DNA of 64,000 nucleotides, from contig CM070594.1 of assembly GCA_036346395.1 (NCBI GenBank), positions 52,995,519 through 53,059,518 of the forward strand, written 5' to 3'. A program made the position numbers and the translations under genes. Numbering within the stretch: position 1 is the stretch's first letter; each line of letters begins with the position of its first letter. The notes under the pieces are model-generated. The model searched no databases. It was not told the DNA's origin and was given only the letters and a program-made list of their open reading frames with translations. Below, in pieces: positions 33,641 to 44,801 of this stretch. Source of the DNA: Hsuehochloa calcarea. Its lineage: Eukaryota; Streptophyta; Magnoliopsida; Poales; Poaceae.

Positions 33641-35589
33641 CTGCGCGAAGAAAGAGAGGGGGAGGGAAAGGGAGAGGAGGGGAGGGGGCACACGGCGACA
33701 GCGTGTGAAGGAGGGAGGGGCGCGGTGCTTGGGCGACACCGGGAGCGAGGCCGGAGGCGGAGGCGAAGCCGGGCGGAGGTGACAGTGGGAGCAGTGACGA
33801 CAACGGCTCCGAGGAAGACGAGAGGAGGAGGCGGGGTGTGGAGGGGGAGAAGAGGAGGGGCGCGGGCGGCTTTATAGGCGAGGGGGGAGAAGAGCCAGGA
33901 GCGGCGGGGGAGGAGGCAAGGGGTCGGCGGCCAAAGTCGGGGCGAAGGCGCGGGGAGTAGGAGGAAAAGGGGGGTTCGGGTCGGCGAATGTGGTGGAGTG
34001 GCGACAGAGAGGGCGGCGCGGGCCGGCGGGGATGGCGAAGCGTGTGGCGCGAGGAAGGAGGGCGCGTGTGGCACGGGCGGCGGCGACTAGTGCAAGCGGC
34101 GTAGCAGAGGAGACGGTCAGCCGGGCGACGCGGCAAAGGAGGCGGGTGCAGGTCGGCAGGAACAGGAGAGGATGCCTCTGAGTCTTAGATGTCCCAGAAT
34201 CTCAAGAACGCACAAAATGACAGTTCAGTAAGAAAATTTCAACTTGCAAAGTGTTGAATTTAACTAAGAACAAACTGGACAAGCGTCTGTCAAGCATATC
34301 AGAACAACTCCAATTCAAACGAACACACATCTGTCAAGCACATTAGGAAAGCATCCGGGTCAACAGTCATGGAACGGTGGAAGGAACGACCGTCGGAGCG
34401 AGGCCAGTTGGCTTCCTCGGCGAGGTGGCACCGCAGCTCCTCCCTCCTCTCCGTCGCTTGTCACCAGCAGCCCCCACCAGAGAGTATGTCCCTGTCGTCG
34501 CCGCCGACACCGCCTATGGTAATGGGAGTCGTGTGGAGGAGTGGGGGAGCATGGGGCGGCAACGCGGAGGCACGGGGGAAGCACGAGGGGAGGCGCGATG
34601 GGCGGGGAGGAGGCGGGTCGATGGGTAAAGCCCAGGCGCGGCGAGGCGAGGCGGAGGAGGCGAGGCGAAGGTGAAGGGGGCGGCGGTGGGTGGGTGGTGG
34701 GCGGGGTGGTGGCGGTCAACTGGTGGAGCTGGGTGAGCGGGGCGGAGGTGGAGGAAGCGATGCAAGGGCGAGGGAGGCGAGGGGAGGCGGCAGGTGGAGC
34801 TGAGCGAGTTGGTGGAGGTGGAGGAAGCGAGGCGGGCAGGCGAGGAGGTGGCAGCGGGAGATAGCGAGTAGGGCGAGGGGGAGGAGGAGGCCAGGGGGAG
34901 GAAGGATAAGGATAAGGTAGTTTCTAGAGCGAAGGGGATAAGGGATAAGGTAGTCAAGCAGAGCGAAGAGCCAAAGGGAGAAGGGACAATACAGTTTGGG
35001 AATGAGCGGCTCGCGAGCCGGCTCGAGCTTGGCTCGAAAGTCTTGCGAGCCAAAAGCTGGGCTTGGCTTGGCTTGAAATTTCATGAGCCCGAGCCGAGCC
35101 GGCTCGAGCCTAGTCTGAGTAAAGCTGGCTCGCTAACCTCGAGCTATTTTTCCAGTCCTACCACCAAACTTCTCCTCGCCGTCGCTGCCCCCATCCCCAT
35201 GCCCCTCTTCCTCCATGCCGCTGCCCTCCTCCACCGCGCTCCACTTCCTCTACTCAAGCACGCCGACATCATCCACTCCACCACCCCTACCCACCCAGCC
35301 GCCAGCACTACACGCGGCTCACCAGACTCACCACCACGGCACCTCCTCCCACGCACGCACACCTACCTCCACCTGCTCAGCCTCGTCGGTCTGATCAGCA
35401 GTTGCCGCCCCTCTACCACCCACCACATACGTCGCCTCCCCCATGGGCCATGGCCCCACCCCAAGGCCGTCATCCCCCTGGCACCGGCCAGCCATCCTGT
35501 GCTCCTCCTTAATGGTCGTCACGTGCCCACCTCCTCCTCCCCGTCGCCGCCCTCCTCCACCGCTCCAAACCGCCCTCCTCAGCGGTGCC
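33641..35589. other. GC-rich transposon-derived stretch, no gene
   Basis: Purine-rich on plus to about 34190 (probably the middle of LTR copy C), then GC-rich sequence with a degenerate internal repeat of GTGGAGGAAGCGA (34749 and 34820). 34990-35150 is full of GGCTCG/CGAGCC words, a style seen at hAT-element ends. Long proline-rich or arginine-rich frames in all directions are compositional. Confidence 0.5.
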
Positions 35590-36175
35590 TGTAACACCCC
35601 GTTTTTGCACGGCAAATAGTGCCGATCAATTAATTTTGATTTTGTTTGATTTTCAATTTGTCGCTTAAATTCCAAAGTTTCGAGCTCTCTTTAAAGCTCA
35701 AGTTTGTGTTTCAAACCCATCCTCAAAATTTCAAATTCCAAATTCAAATTGAATTAATCTTTTCGTATTTTGGACCCCTCTCAAAATCTTGCCCCTTATT
35801 TGTGGGCCACCCTTTTAAATTCGGCCCACTTATTTTTCTTCCCCCTTCTTCTTTTCGATCCCCCCTTCCCGGGCCAATTCTTTTCCCCGGCCCGTTCATT
35901 TTCCTCCGAACTGGCCTGGCCCGTTCCCTTCCTCTTTTTCTTTTTCTTTTCCACCGGCCCGGTCCGCTCTTCTCTTTCCACCCGATCGGCCCAGCCCGCC
36001 GTTCTCTCTCCCCTTATCCTCTCCTTCGGCCGATCCGTCTTCTCCCATCGCCTCTTCATCTCCCCACGCCCACATCGCCTTCTCTTCCACCGACACTCTC
36101 CCGTCGCCTCGGCTGCTCGCCCCCACTGCGGCGCCGTCCCGTCGACCTCCCGCCACGCCGGCCGACATCGATTCC
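35590..36175 (+). repeat. Gypsy-type LTR, copy D, truncated
   Basis: Begins TGTAACACCCCGTTTTTGC at 35590 and shares with copy A the order GATTTTGTTTGATTTTCA, TTTGTGTTTCAAACC and CAAATTCAAATT-type blocks followed by a CT-rich part. It stops abruptly at about 36175, where CACTA transposase sequence begins. Confidence 0.7.
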
Positions 36176-36387
36176 GTACGTAGGACTTCAAAATTCCCAT
36201 GTATCTCTCAAAAGGGTACATATGACGTAGGAACACATGGCCGCATATTTTTATCTCTTTCACAAAGTGAACAATGAGATGGACCATGATATCAAAAAAT
36301 GACGGAGGGAAATACCTCTCAAGATGACATAGAGTCGTCACCACCTCGGCCTGCAGAGCGTCGAGTCCTTCGGGATCGATGACCTTC
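36176..36387 (-). pseudogene. CACTA (En/Spm) transposase fragment, DUF4218 part
   Basis: Minus strand reads KVIDPEGLDALQAEVVTTLC then HLERYFPPSFFDIMVHLIVH, then ICGHVFLRHMYPFERYMG and ILKSYVRNR, the conserved block after the catalytic region of plant TNP2-type CACTA transposases (DUF4218). It is about 70 codons long, bounded on the left by LTR copy D and on the right by gypsy LTR sequence from 36388. Confidence 0.85.
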
Positions 36388-39256
36388 TGTACAATTGAGT
36401 TAAAGAAATAATACAGCCTAAAGATTGCATTTATACATGATGGCTTATTCCAAAGAAATGGCTTCTGTGGTTATTTTGCATAAATGCAACATTTGCAATT
36501 GAATACAAATAATAGATTGAAAACAATTAAAGAATATTAATTTAACAATTGGTTTCACAAAGGACACACAATCTAAACAAGTTATTCACACAGATGTACA
36601 AGTTATCTCACACAGCTGACCCTTCCCAAATGTTTCATGAAAATCTACTCCTCGTGTGAAATTCCCGAGCATGTCCATAACCGAGGACGCGGCTATTTGA
36701 ATAGATTGGTTTAACACTCTGCAGAGGTTGTACACTTTACCCACATGATACAATCAGTGTAGCTAGCACTGACCATAACAAAACCTTTCAGAGACTTCAA
36801 CTCAAACAATGACACTCCCGATGTGCTTTCCTGTCGGCCAACCGATACACACAACGTTTGGTTACGACACACATCGTTGGACAGGGATGCAGCGAACCGT
36901 CCCACGATGTGACATATCACACCTCCAGCTTATCACACAGCTTAAAATACAACCTGAGTTGTCAATGTCAAGACTCCATAACTTACTAAGTTAGGCCCAA
37001 CCCATACTAGGCATGTGGTTGTACAGTAAGGTCCAGTTCAATGGCGCACAAAGTTAAGTCTTTAATTGACCAAGGCAAGACTTCTAATTTTTCTCAAATC
37101 ACAAAGTTTATAACACACAGCTCCACCATTCACACAGATCCACCACTTGCCTCAGTCTAAATCTTTTCCCACCCTGTTGATTAAGTGCAACACATGCCAC
37201 TAACAAGTAACAGCACACAGCACACACTGTTTCATCACACAGTTCCATAATCACTTAGTCAAGTTTATAATTGCGACTCAGATGAAATGATGACTCGTGG
37301 CATGGCTAAGCAATCTACTCGTATCTAACCAACCCACGTTGGTGCTACGATAATACCAACTAATAATGAACCAACATAGGGTGACAAAAGATCATGGCAT
37401 ACAATAGACAAGGTGGATATAACAAATTGGATCAATAACTATCCCAAAAGCATTTAAATAAATACTTGAAATAGAATGCAATACATTGAAATAAAGTATT
37501 TTAAAAGCTGGGTTCAATATGATCAAAGGTATAACTTGCCTTGGAATAGATCTAGATATTGGTCTTGGTCTTGAGGTGCTCCTTCTTCTGCAAAACTTTC
37601 CGAAGTATCGACGTCTACTCGCAAACGAGACAAAAGAAACAAAAATAAATAAATAATAAAGGCAAAACCAGCTCCAAAAATCAAATAAAATTCAACCTTA
37701 AATAGATCTTGATTTTATATGAATTTACAAATTTGAATGGGTTCAATCGGAGGTCGGATGCAAAAGATATGGGCTTTGGAAGATTGGAAAATAATTAAAA
37801 CCCTAATTTAGGATTTTATTGAATTTTCCGAATTATTTTTAGTAAAGAAATTGAATTATTGTGCAATGCTTGCGTCAGCCGGGGAAAAGAAAATAAATAA
37901 TTAAAAAAAACCGTACTGACAGGTGGGCCCCACATGTCAGTGATTAGGCTCACGGTGAACTGGGTTCACCGAGCCTAGTCAGATCTGGCGCGGTGGACTA
38001 AACCACGTGCGCTTGTTGGCGCTGATTTGGCACCACGCGGCTGCCACACCAGCACCGAGGCTGATGCTGGCGCTGAGCTGGACGACGACGGCGGCGGCGG
38101 CGCTCGGGACCCGATGGTCACCGGCGTTTAGCGGCGAGTCATCGGCGGCGAAGGGTACCAGATTGTTCCCCGTGCTATTGCGCTTTCGGGGTGCCCTTAC
38201 GATGGCCGCAGCAGCGGTGGCGGCGGCGGCGGAAGGCGGTGGAGCCGGGTTTTGTCGGAAGTGTGCTCGGTGATGCTCGGCGACGAGGAGGCGCCGAGGT
38301 AGCCGGGACCTTGCGATCACGGTGGTGCGATCGGTGGGGCAAGGCGACAACGGCGGCAACGCAGTCGCGGAGAAGAAGCTCGGCCGAAAACCCTAAATCT
38401 TGGATTGCGGCGGCGCTAGAGCGATCGAGGAGACGAGGGTGGCGGCTCTGGGTTGCGGCAGCCTGGGCGATCCTAAGGGGGGTATTTATAGGCCCGGGGG
38501 ACGCCGGAATTGGCAACCCCCAATTCGAGTTCGAAACGGTGGGGTTTTGAAATCCTTGATTCTCGGAGATTGAGAGGGATTCGGGGTTTGATTCGGTTTG
38601 GAAAAGATAAGGAATAAACAGAGATACGATTTGGTGGGGTCGGCGTGAAGAATCAGCAACCGAATCGGTTTTGTCGGACGAAGCTTCAAGCTTCGGCAAT
38701 GGCGGGCGAAGGCGCGGGTGCGAGGAAGAAGAAGACTCTGCGAAGACGACGACTCGGTGATGGTCCCACTGGCGTGGCGGCGTGAGCGGCGAAGCGAAAA
38801 ATCGTGGTGAGGCCACGCGGCGAACATCCAACGGAGGAAGGCGGGGTTGAGCGTGAGCATCCGATCAGAATGAGGGGCACGCGTCGCACATCCAACGGAC
38901 GAGGGCACGAGCGAGCGGAAGATGGGCTGGCGCGCGGGAATAGTGTTGGGCTTCGGCCCAGCACTGGTCTGAGGGATTTAAATAGATTTTTCTTTTTAAT
39001 AAATCTAGAAAATGCAAATAGCAAATAGAAAATAGAAAATGATCTTGGAAAAATTCTACAAAATATATCCAAGCATATAGAATCTAAATAAAATAGTTTC
39101 GACAATTGTTGATGTTGGAATTAATCGTATTAAATTATTTTGTCCTTAAAGTTCATATTAAGCTTTTAATATAAATTCAAATAAATGCAGATGATGAGAT
39201 TTTCAACTAGCAAATAAATAAAGGATTTTAAAAGGCTCAAAAGTTGGGATGTTACA
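36388..39256 (-). repeat. 3' LTR of the minus-strand chromovirus-type gypsy element
   Basis: The LTR start is exact on the minus strand: TGTAACATCCCAACTTTTG reading left from 39256, directly after a polypurine tract. The left end at 36388 (TGTACAATTG) is inferred from where CACTA coding stops. GC-rich coding-like sequence at 38000-38900 corresponds to the LTR promoter region, with CCCCTATTTATAG-like wording (about 38480-38495) as a possible TATA on the minus strand. Length about 2.87 kb. Confidence 0.65.
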
Positions 39257-39272
39257 AACCTCCCCCCTTAAA
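39257..39272 (-). other. Polypurine tract of the gypsy element
   Basis: On the minus strand AAGGGGGGAGGTT immediately precedes the LTR start TGTAACATCCC. This is the plus-strand priming site of the element and fixes the LTR border. Confidence 0.85.
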
Positions 39273-39328
39273 CGAATCTCGACCCCGAGATTCCGGCTAG
39301 CTAGAGAAAAGGATAGGGAATTCGGCTT

Positions 39329-40588
39329 TCAACTCTTCTTCACGTTCCCACGTTGCTTCTCCTTCTGAGTGGTACTCCACTGGACTTGGCAAAAATGAAC
39401 GGTCTTGCTTCTGGTACGGCGCTCTGCGACATCCAAAATCTGGATAGGCTGCTCCTTATAGGTGAGGTCTTCTTTTAGTTCAATTGATTCCAACGGTGTT
39501 TGCTCTTCCCGCACCCGGAGATATTTCTTTAACTGAGAGACATAAAAGACATCATGCACTCCTGTTAACGATTGCGGTAGCTCCAACTGGTAAGCAACTT
39601 GTCCACGGCGTTCCAGAATCTTGAACGGACCCACATACCTCGGGGCAAGCTTCCCTTTGGCATGGAATCTCCTGACACCTCTGAGCGGGGTAACTCGAAG
39701 ATACACAAAATCCTCTGGTTCAAAACTAAGATCACGGCGACGATTATCAGCATAACTCTTCTGTCTGGACTGGGCTATCTTTAACCTCTCTCTGATCATA
39801 GCAACTTGTTCTTCGGCTTCCTGAATAATATCCGGCCCAAATACCATACGTTCAGCTGTCTCTGACCAATTTAATGGAGTTCTGTAGGCACGTCCATACA
39901 AAGCTTCAAAGGGTGATATTTGTAAATTGGCTTGATAACTGTTATTGTACGAGAATTCTGCGTACGGCAAGCTCTTATCCCAACTGGTAGCATTTGCCAA
40001 GGCACAGGCTCTCAACATATCCTCCAATATCTGGTTTACTCTTTCAGTCTGTCCATCTGTCTGGGGATGATATGCAGTACTGAAATTTAGGTGAGTTCCC
40101 AGGGCTTCATGCAGACTCTGCCAAAAACGAGAGGTGAACTGAGATCCTCGATCTGACACTATCTTCTTAGGCACACCATGTAGACTAATGATCCTCGACA
40201 TATACAACTCTGCAAGGCGATCTCCTGAGTAAGTGGTTTTGACTGGCAAGAAATGGGCAACTTTGGATAAACGGTCCACGATTACCCAAATCGAATCATA
40301 ACCTGATTGAGTCTTGGATAAACCGGTAATGAAATCCATAAAGATCTCTTCCCACTTCCACTCTGGTATCTTTAGCGGTTGTAGCAAACCTGCTGGTCGG
40401 CGCGAAGAATCAGCAACCGAATCGGTTTTGTCGGACGTAGCTTCAAGCTTTGGCAATGGCGGGCGAAGGCGCGGGCGCGAGGAAGAAGAAGACTCCGCGG
40501 AGACGACGACTCGGTGATGGTCCCACCTGGCAGCGGCAGCGAGGCGCGGGCGAGCGAGCGAGATCGGGTGAGGCCACGCGGCGAACAT
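39329..40588 (-). pseudogene. Chromovirus gypsy integrase with chromodomain remnant, fused in frame to LTR sequence (419 codons)
   Basis: A single open frame. Residues 1 to about 65 are translated LTR sequence; from about residue 64 (RPAGLLQPLKIPEWKWEE) it is gypsy integrase. Catalytic residues are present: D85 (MDFITGL), D146 (SDRGSQF) and E182 (GQTERVNQ), a DD35E spacing. The Pro-rich-free C-terminal part has the usual GPFKILERRGQVAYQL and HDVFYVSQLKKYL. The chromodomain starts (PIQILDVAERRTRSK, about residue 375) but a one-base deletion near 39378 shifts the end out of frame, replacing its last part. Protease and RT are missing. It would need an LTR promoter and could only be an integrase-like relic. 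Confidence 0.85.
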
Positions 40589-41020
40589 CCAACGGAGGAA
40601 GGCTGGGTTGAGCGCGAGCGTCCGATCAGAATGAGGGGCACGCGTCGCACATCCAACGGACGAGGGCGCGAGTGAGCGGAAGATGGGCTGGCGCGTGGGA
40701 ATAGTGTTGGGCTTCGGCCCAGCACTGGTCCTTGGGATTTAAATAGATTTTTCTTTTTAATAAATCTAGAAAATACAAATAGCAAATAGCAAATGATCTT
40801 GGAAAAATTCTATAAAATTCTATAAAATATATACAAGCATATAGAATCTAAATAAAATAGTTTTGACAATTGTTGATGTTGGAATTAATCGTATTAAATT
40901 ATTTTGTCCTTAAAGTTCATATTAAGCTTTTAATATAAATTCAAATAAATGCAGATGATGAGATTTTCAACTAGCAAATAAATAAAGTATTTTAAAAGGC
41001 TCAAAAGTTGGGATGTTACA
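40395..41020 (-). repeat. 5' LTR remnant (first 626 bp) of the gypsy element
   Basis: Nearly identical to 38639-39256, starting TGTAACATCCC at 41020 on the minus strand and joined at about 40395 to integrase coding sequence. The two copies differ by scattered substitutions and small indels (for example near 40520-40560), consistent with moderate age. The rest of the 5' LTR, primer site, gag, protease and RT are deleted. Confidence 0.85.
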
Positions 41021-41760
41021 CGCACCGAACTCTTCGAAGCTCCGATCGAAGTTTCTCCACAGGGTAGAATCAGCAGGGTGTCTGAGCTTCCCATCTTTCT
41101 TACGCTTCTCCGAGTGCCAACGCATCAATCTTGCCTCCTTTCGGTTCGCAAATAAACGCTTCAAACGTCGGATCACAGGCATATTCCACAACATCTTAGC
41201 AGGAGGTCCTTGCTTCGCTTTAGCAGTATTCTTACGCTTGTATCGGGATGCTTTGCACACGAGACATACATGTATATCTGCATGCTCTTTACGGTAGAGG
41301 ATACAATCGTTCGGACATGCATGTATTCTTTCTACTTCCATTCCCAATGGACAAATAACCTTCTTAGTTTGGTAGGTCGTGCTGGGCAACACGTTTCCCT
41401 CCGGAAGGATGTCAGCTAAGAGACCTAACAACGCCGTAAAACTCTTGTCAGACCAACCATTGCTTGCCTTCAATTTCAGCAATTCAAGCACGGTTGACAA
41501 CCTTGTGTATTCCGGCTTGCAGCCAGGGAACAAAGGTTTCCCTGAGTCCTCCATTAAGCTATTGAATTTACAAAACTCTCTCTCACCGTAGTTCCCTTCG
41601 CATCGCGTTGCATCTGATCCAGATTGTCATCATGCGACCTATCCTCATCAAAAGCACATTCCATACCCTGCATATCGTTGACTTCCTCGGCGATGTCATC
41701 ATTACTGACTTCCGGTATAATCTGCTCTTCACCGTGACTACTCCAACATGTATATCCTTT
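41021..41760 (-). pseudogene. CACTA (En/Spm) TNP2-type transposase, N-terminal part
   Basis: The minus strand reads EGNYGEREFCKFNSLMEDSG then KPLFPGCKPEYTRLSTVLEL, NGWSDKSFTALLGLLADILP, then the cysteine-rich CPNDCILYRKEHADIHVCLVC and SRYKRK, all typical of TNP2 transposases of plant CACTA elements. The frame is broken at 41020 by the gypsy LTR, after RSFEEFGA. Acidic sequence before it (41620-41760) belongs to the same protein in a neighbouring frame. Confidence 0.85.
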
Positions 41761-42324
41761 TTTGAAACCCCTTCGTATTAAGTGAGCTTCGATCTGCGCG
41801 GGTTGTTAAATATTTTCATATTACATAAGCAATGCATGGACGATTACATAAATTTTATCCCTTCTTCAACATATCACGCTTTCGGCTCTTCTAAAAGCAA
41901 ACACGACATTAATATACTCTTCACTCACACGGTTCTCAATGTACATCCAGTTTCGGTCCATCTACACGTATACGCACGTAACAAATTAATTAGTGTTAAA
42001 TTATATTAATAAACCGCAAGTACCCTTCATAATGACCAAACACATTAGTGATTAGTCTAGAGCAAATATAAAGGGTTACAGATCGTTACACATTCTTGAT
42101 TAGTGCGGAGTAAAAATAAAGGTTCTGATCGTTACCCTTCTCTCCAAGGTGGCGCAATGTGGGAGGAGGCGAGAGGTGTCGCAATGGGGAGGAGGAGGCG
42201 GGGTAACAACTCAAAACAGGGGAGGAGGCAGCAACAGCAGCAGGGTGGCCAATGGGGAGGAGGCAGCAGCATCAGGGTGGCAGCGCCTCAAATAGAATGG
42301 AAAGGGGCCCGTCGGGAGCATCTA

Positions 42325-42575
42325 CTTATAGTGCTTGTATATCACAGACGGTTCTTTACAAGAACCGTCTGTGGTAGGCATGTATCACAGATGGTTCTTG
42401 TAAAGAACCATCTGTGATAAATAAGTATCACATATGGTTATTTATACGAACCGTCTGTGATAACACTTAGAATCACAGACGGTTCGTATAAAAAAACGTA
42501 TGTGATACTTCATGAGACGGTTCGTATAAAGAATCGTCTGTGATGAGTACCATTATAGCATGTTTTGTAGTAGTG
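42325..42575 (-). repeat. CACTA terminal inverted repeat and subterminal palindromic repeats
   Basis: Repeated copies of ATCACAGACGGTTC and its reverse GAACCGTCTGTGAT, arranged as hairpins such as ACAGACGGTTCTT...AAGAACCGTCTGT (42342-42375). At least six such half-sites occur in 230 bases before the terminus GTAGTAGTG at 42575. In CACTA elements these subterminal motifs bind the TNPA-type protein. Confidence 0.9.
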
Positions 42576-43775
42576 AATTTGCAGATACTGTGGAGGAAAT
42601 GGTTCTTTGGGCATAAATGTAAACAATACCAAAATATGAATTTGATGGTTTCAGAAGAAGATGAAAGCCCCCAACCCGAGGAAGAAGTGGAAGAAAATCC
42701 ACCAGAAACAAAAGAAGAGTCATCTCTTGGTCCAAAAGCAGAAGATCAACTCATGCATATCTCAGTTCATGTTGTACAATGCTTGAACCAAGCAGCCACT
42801 TACACCCTGATTGTATGCATGAAAGGGAAAAGAGGAGTAGCCCTAGTGGACAGTGGCAGTACACATACATTCATTGATTTGAGGTTTGCCCTTAAGACTT
42901 CTTGCATAATTCAGCATATGCCTTACAGAAAGCAACAGTTGCTGGAGGAGGGGTAATACTATCTAGATCCCATATTCCTAGCACTGCGTACTTCATTAAT
43001 GGACATGTATTCCATAATTCTTTTAAGATACTCCAGTTAAGAGGATATGATGTAGTGCTGGGTTGTGATTGGATATATAAGCACAATCCTATCAATTTGG
43101 ACATTAAAACAGGAGACTAGTCATTAAGAATGAGGGATTAAGAGAGATGGTTATGGAGGATCAGTCCTACTCTAGCTCTCTAGGGCTACTAAATTATCAA
43201 GCCCTTGGCAAATTATCAACGAAGGGAATATCTGGATATGTGGTGGAACAACAATCAATGAAGGAAGAAGAAGACACCAGTAAAATCCAGCAACCTTATC
43301 AGGAACTGATTCACAACTATAGCGATATTTTCCAAGAACCTCAGGGGCTACCACTAGAGAGGAGCAGTGACCATGATATTCCTCTTAAGGGAGGGGTGGA
43401 ACCCCCAAATGTCAGTCCTTATAGAGTGCCTCATCAACAAAAAGATGAGATGGAACAACAAATACATAGGAGAATGTTAGAAACCTCCGTTATCAGACCA
43501 AGTGTCAGCCCATATGCATCTCCTACAATCCTAGTAAAAAAAAGGAACATGGAGGCTATGTATTGATTACAGGAAGTTGAACACACAAACTGTCAAAAAC
43601 AAATACCTAATTCCAGTAATTGAAGATTTACTTGATGAGTTGTATGGTGCTACCATCTTTAGTAAGCTGGATTTGAGATCTAGGTAGCATCAAATCAGAG
43701 TAAGCTGTGGGGATGCAGTAAAACTGCATTCAAAATATATTTGTCATTACGAATATTTAGTCATGCCTGCGCTGT
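42576..43775 (+). pseudogene. Gypsy protease and reverse transcriptase N-terminal remnant
   Basis: Plus-strand pieces: an acidic linker (about 42650-42730), an aspartic protease with VALVDSGSTHTFID (about 42838), YDVVLGCDWIYKHNPI (about 43048), and the start of RT (DHDIPLKGGVEPPNVSPYRV near 43375, [12 protein letters not shown] near 43510, then in another frame [21 protein letters not shown]). Stops and a frameshift at the A-run near 43540 disrupt it. It begins exactly at the CACTA terminus, so the CACTA element probably inserted into this gypsy copy. It stops at about 43775 before the catalytic YxDD of RT. Confidence 0.8.
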
Positions 43776-44750
43776 AACGATCCTCCTCGGTGAGGGTTGG
43801 TTTACCTAATGCTCTAGTTCTACACCTAAATCTGAAAACCCCGTCTCCTCCACTACTGTTACGGTCAAAGCGGCCCTCTTGAGATGTGGAATCAGTAAGC
43901 TACCACTGCACCAACTGCCCTCAATTGGCTTGATGAATCATCCTCCGAACTCCCTGAACGCGAGCTCCGCTACGTACGTGTGGTTAATCTTGACCCACTA
44001 TCCCCAAGTGTCTAGCTTGTTTCGGAATTCAGATACTTCTAGGAACCGCGAAAGAACAGGCCAAGTTAATAATGTGTTGACTCGGGCTAATCTATGTCAG
44101 ACTTGCAAAATATGCGGCCACGATTTCCTGATGTTATAGCATTAATTAATTTCTACAATAGGGTAATGTACCACACAGTCAGGTAGCTGATGTTGCTTGC
44201 CTCGGGAGTACTTCTTTAACATTTTTGAGCCCTACAAACCCGTAACATGATCTTTCTTCTTCGTTTGCTATAAAGGCTTGCATATATATATCTTCTTCTT
44301 TTGGTAAATCATGGTCTTCAATTCTGTTATTGCTACCTACTCTCAATCTATTACCATGTCATGGTAGCTTCTTTCTCTCTTTCTGTGCAGTAATATATTC
44401 ACAAAGTTGTGTTTCTTTATGTGCAAGACGCTTGCTAATCACGGGTACCGGTGTTATGACTCGTATTATTATCCTACACCCTTAGGTATATACGTATGCA
44501 TATGCCATTTGTCTCAGGCACAGGTCAAAAGGCACACGAGAGAATATCTAGAGTTTTCTTCTTCATCTTTTTTAATTCTAGACACACAGAGCCGTTGCCT
44601 TTAGTGTTTTCCCTCCAATAAGCAACCAACCCTAGCTACTCCTACACTGCCATAACGCTTCTGGTGAGAAAAATAGGGGCGCGCGTACTCTCCCCCGAAT
44701 GCCAAACCCAATACAACCATTGCAAAGATAGAATGGAATCAAAGTCCTGC
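43776..44750. other. Intergenic stretch upstream of the seven-transmembrane gene
   Basis: No supported gene. Contains T-rich and CT-rich segments (44230-44400) and a TATA-like CTATTTATATG at 44751 that may serve the downstream gene. Confidence 0.5.
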
Positions 44751-44761
44751 CTATTTATATG
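44751..44761 (+). promoter_or_regulatory. TATA-like element before the seven-transmembrane gene
   Basis: CTATTTATATG lies 51 bases before the modelled start codon at 44802, which would give a transcript start around 44780. The short leader is plausible but not proven. Confidence 0.4.
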
Positions 44762-44801
44762 TGCACTGCTACTCCATAAGCTTGTGTTCCTGCATCGATG
44801 C

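Larger units (their letters stand above)
36176..42575 (-). mobile_element. CACTA element, left part lost, interrupted by gypsy element
   Basis: The right end is exact: the minus strand starts CACTACTACAAAACATGC at 42575. Inside lie subterminal repeats (42325-42560), a GA-rich leader (42100-42300), TNP2 N-terminus (41760-41021), the nested gypsy derivative (41020-36388) and a DUF4218 fragment (36387-36176). No opposite CACTA terminus was seen to the left, so the left end has been removed. Confidence 0.8.

Noticed and set aside
33541..34136. Two overlapping frames of 170-177 codons on the minus strand
   Set aside because: Proline-rich translation of a G-rich LTR segment; not a protein family.
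35043..35594. 183-codon plus-strand frame before LTR copy D
   Set aside because: Low-complexity Pro/Ser/His translation; no start context or domain.
42325..42560. Regularly spaced palindromic repeats that might suggest a CRISPR array
   Set aside because: Repeats alternate in orientation without unique spacers of fixed size and end in CACTACTACAAAA; they are CACTA subterminal repeats in a plant genome.
43860..43930. Possible tRNA (AAGCTACCACTGCACCA wording)
   Set aside because: No pairing acceptor stem or A/B boxes could be found.
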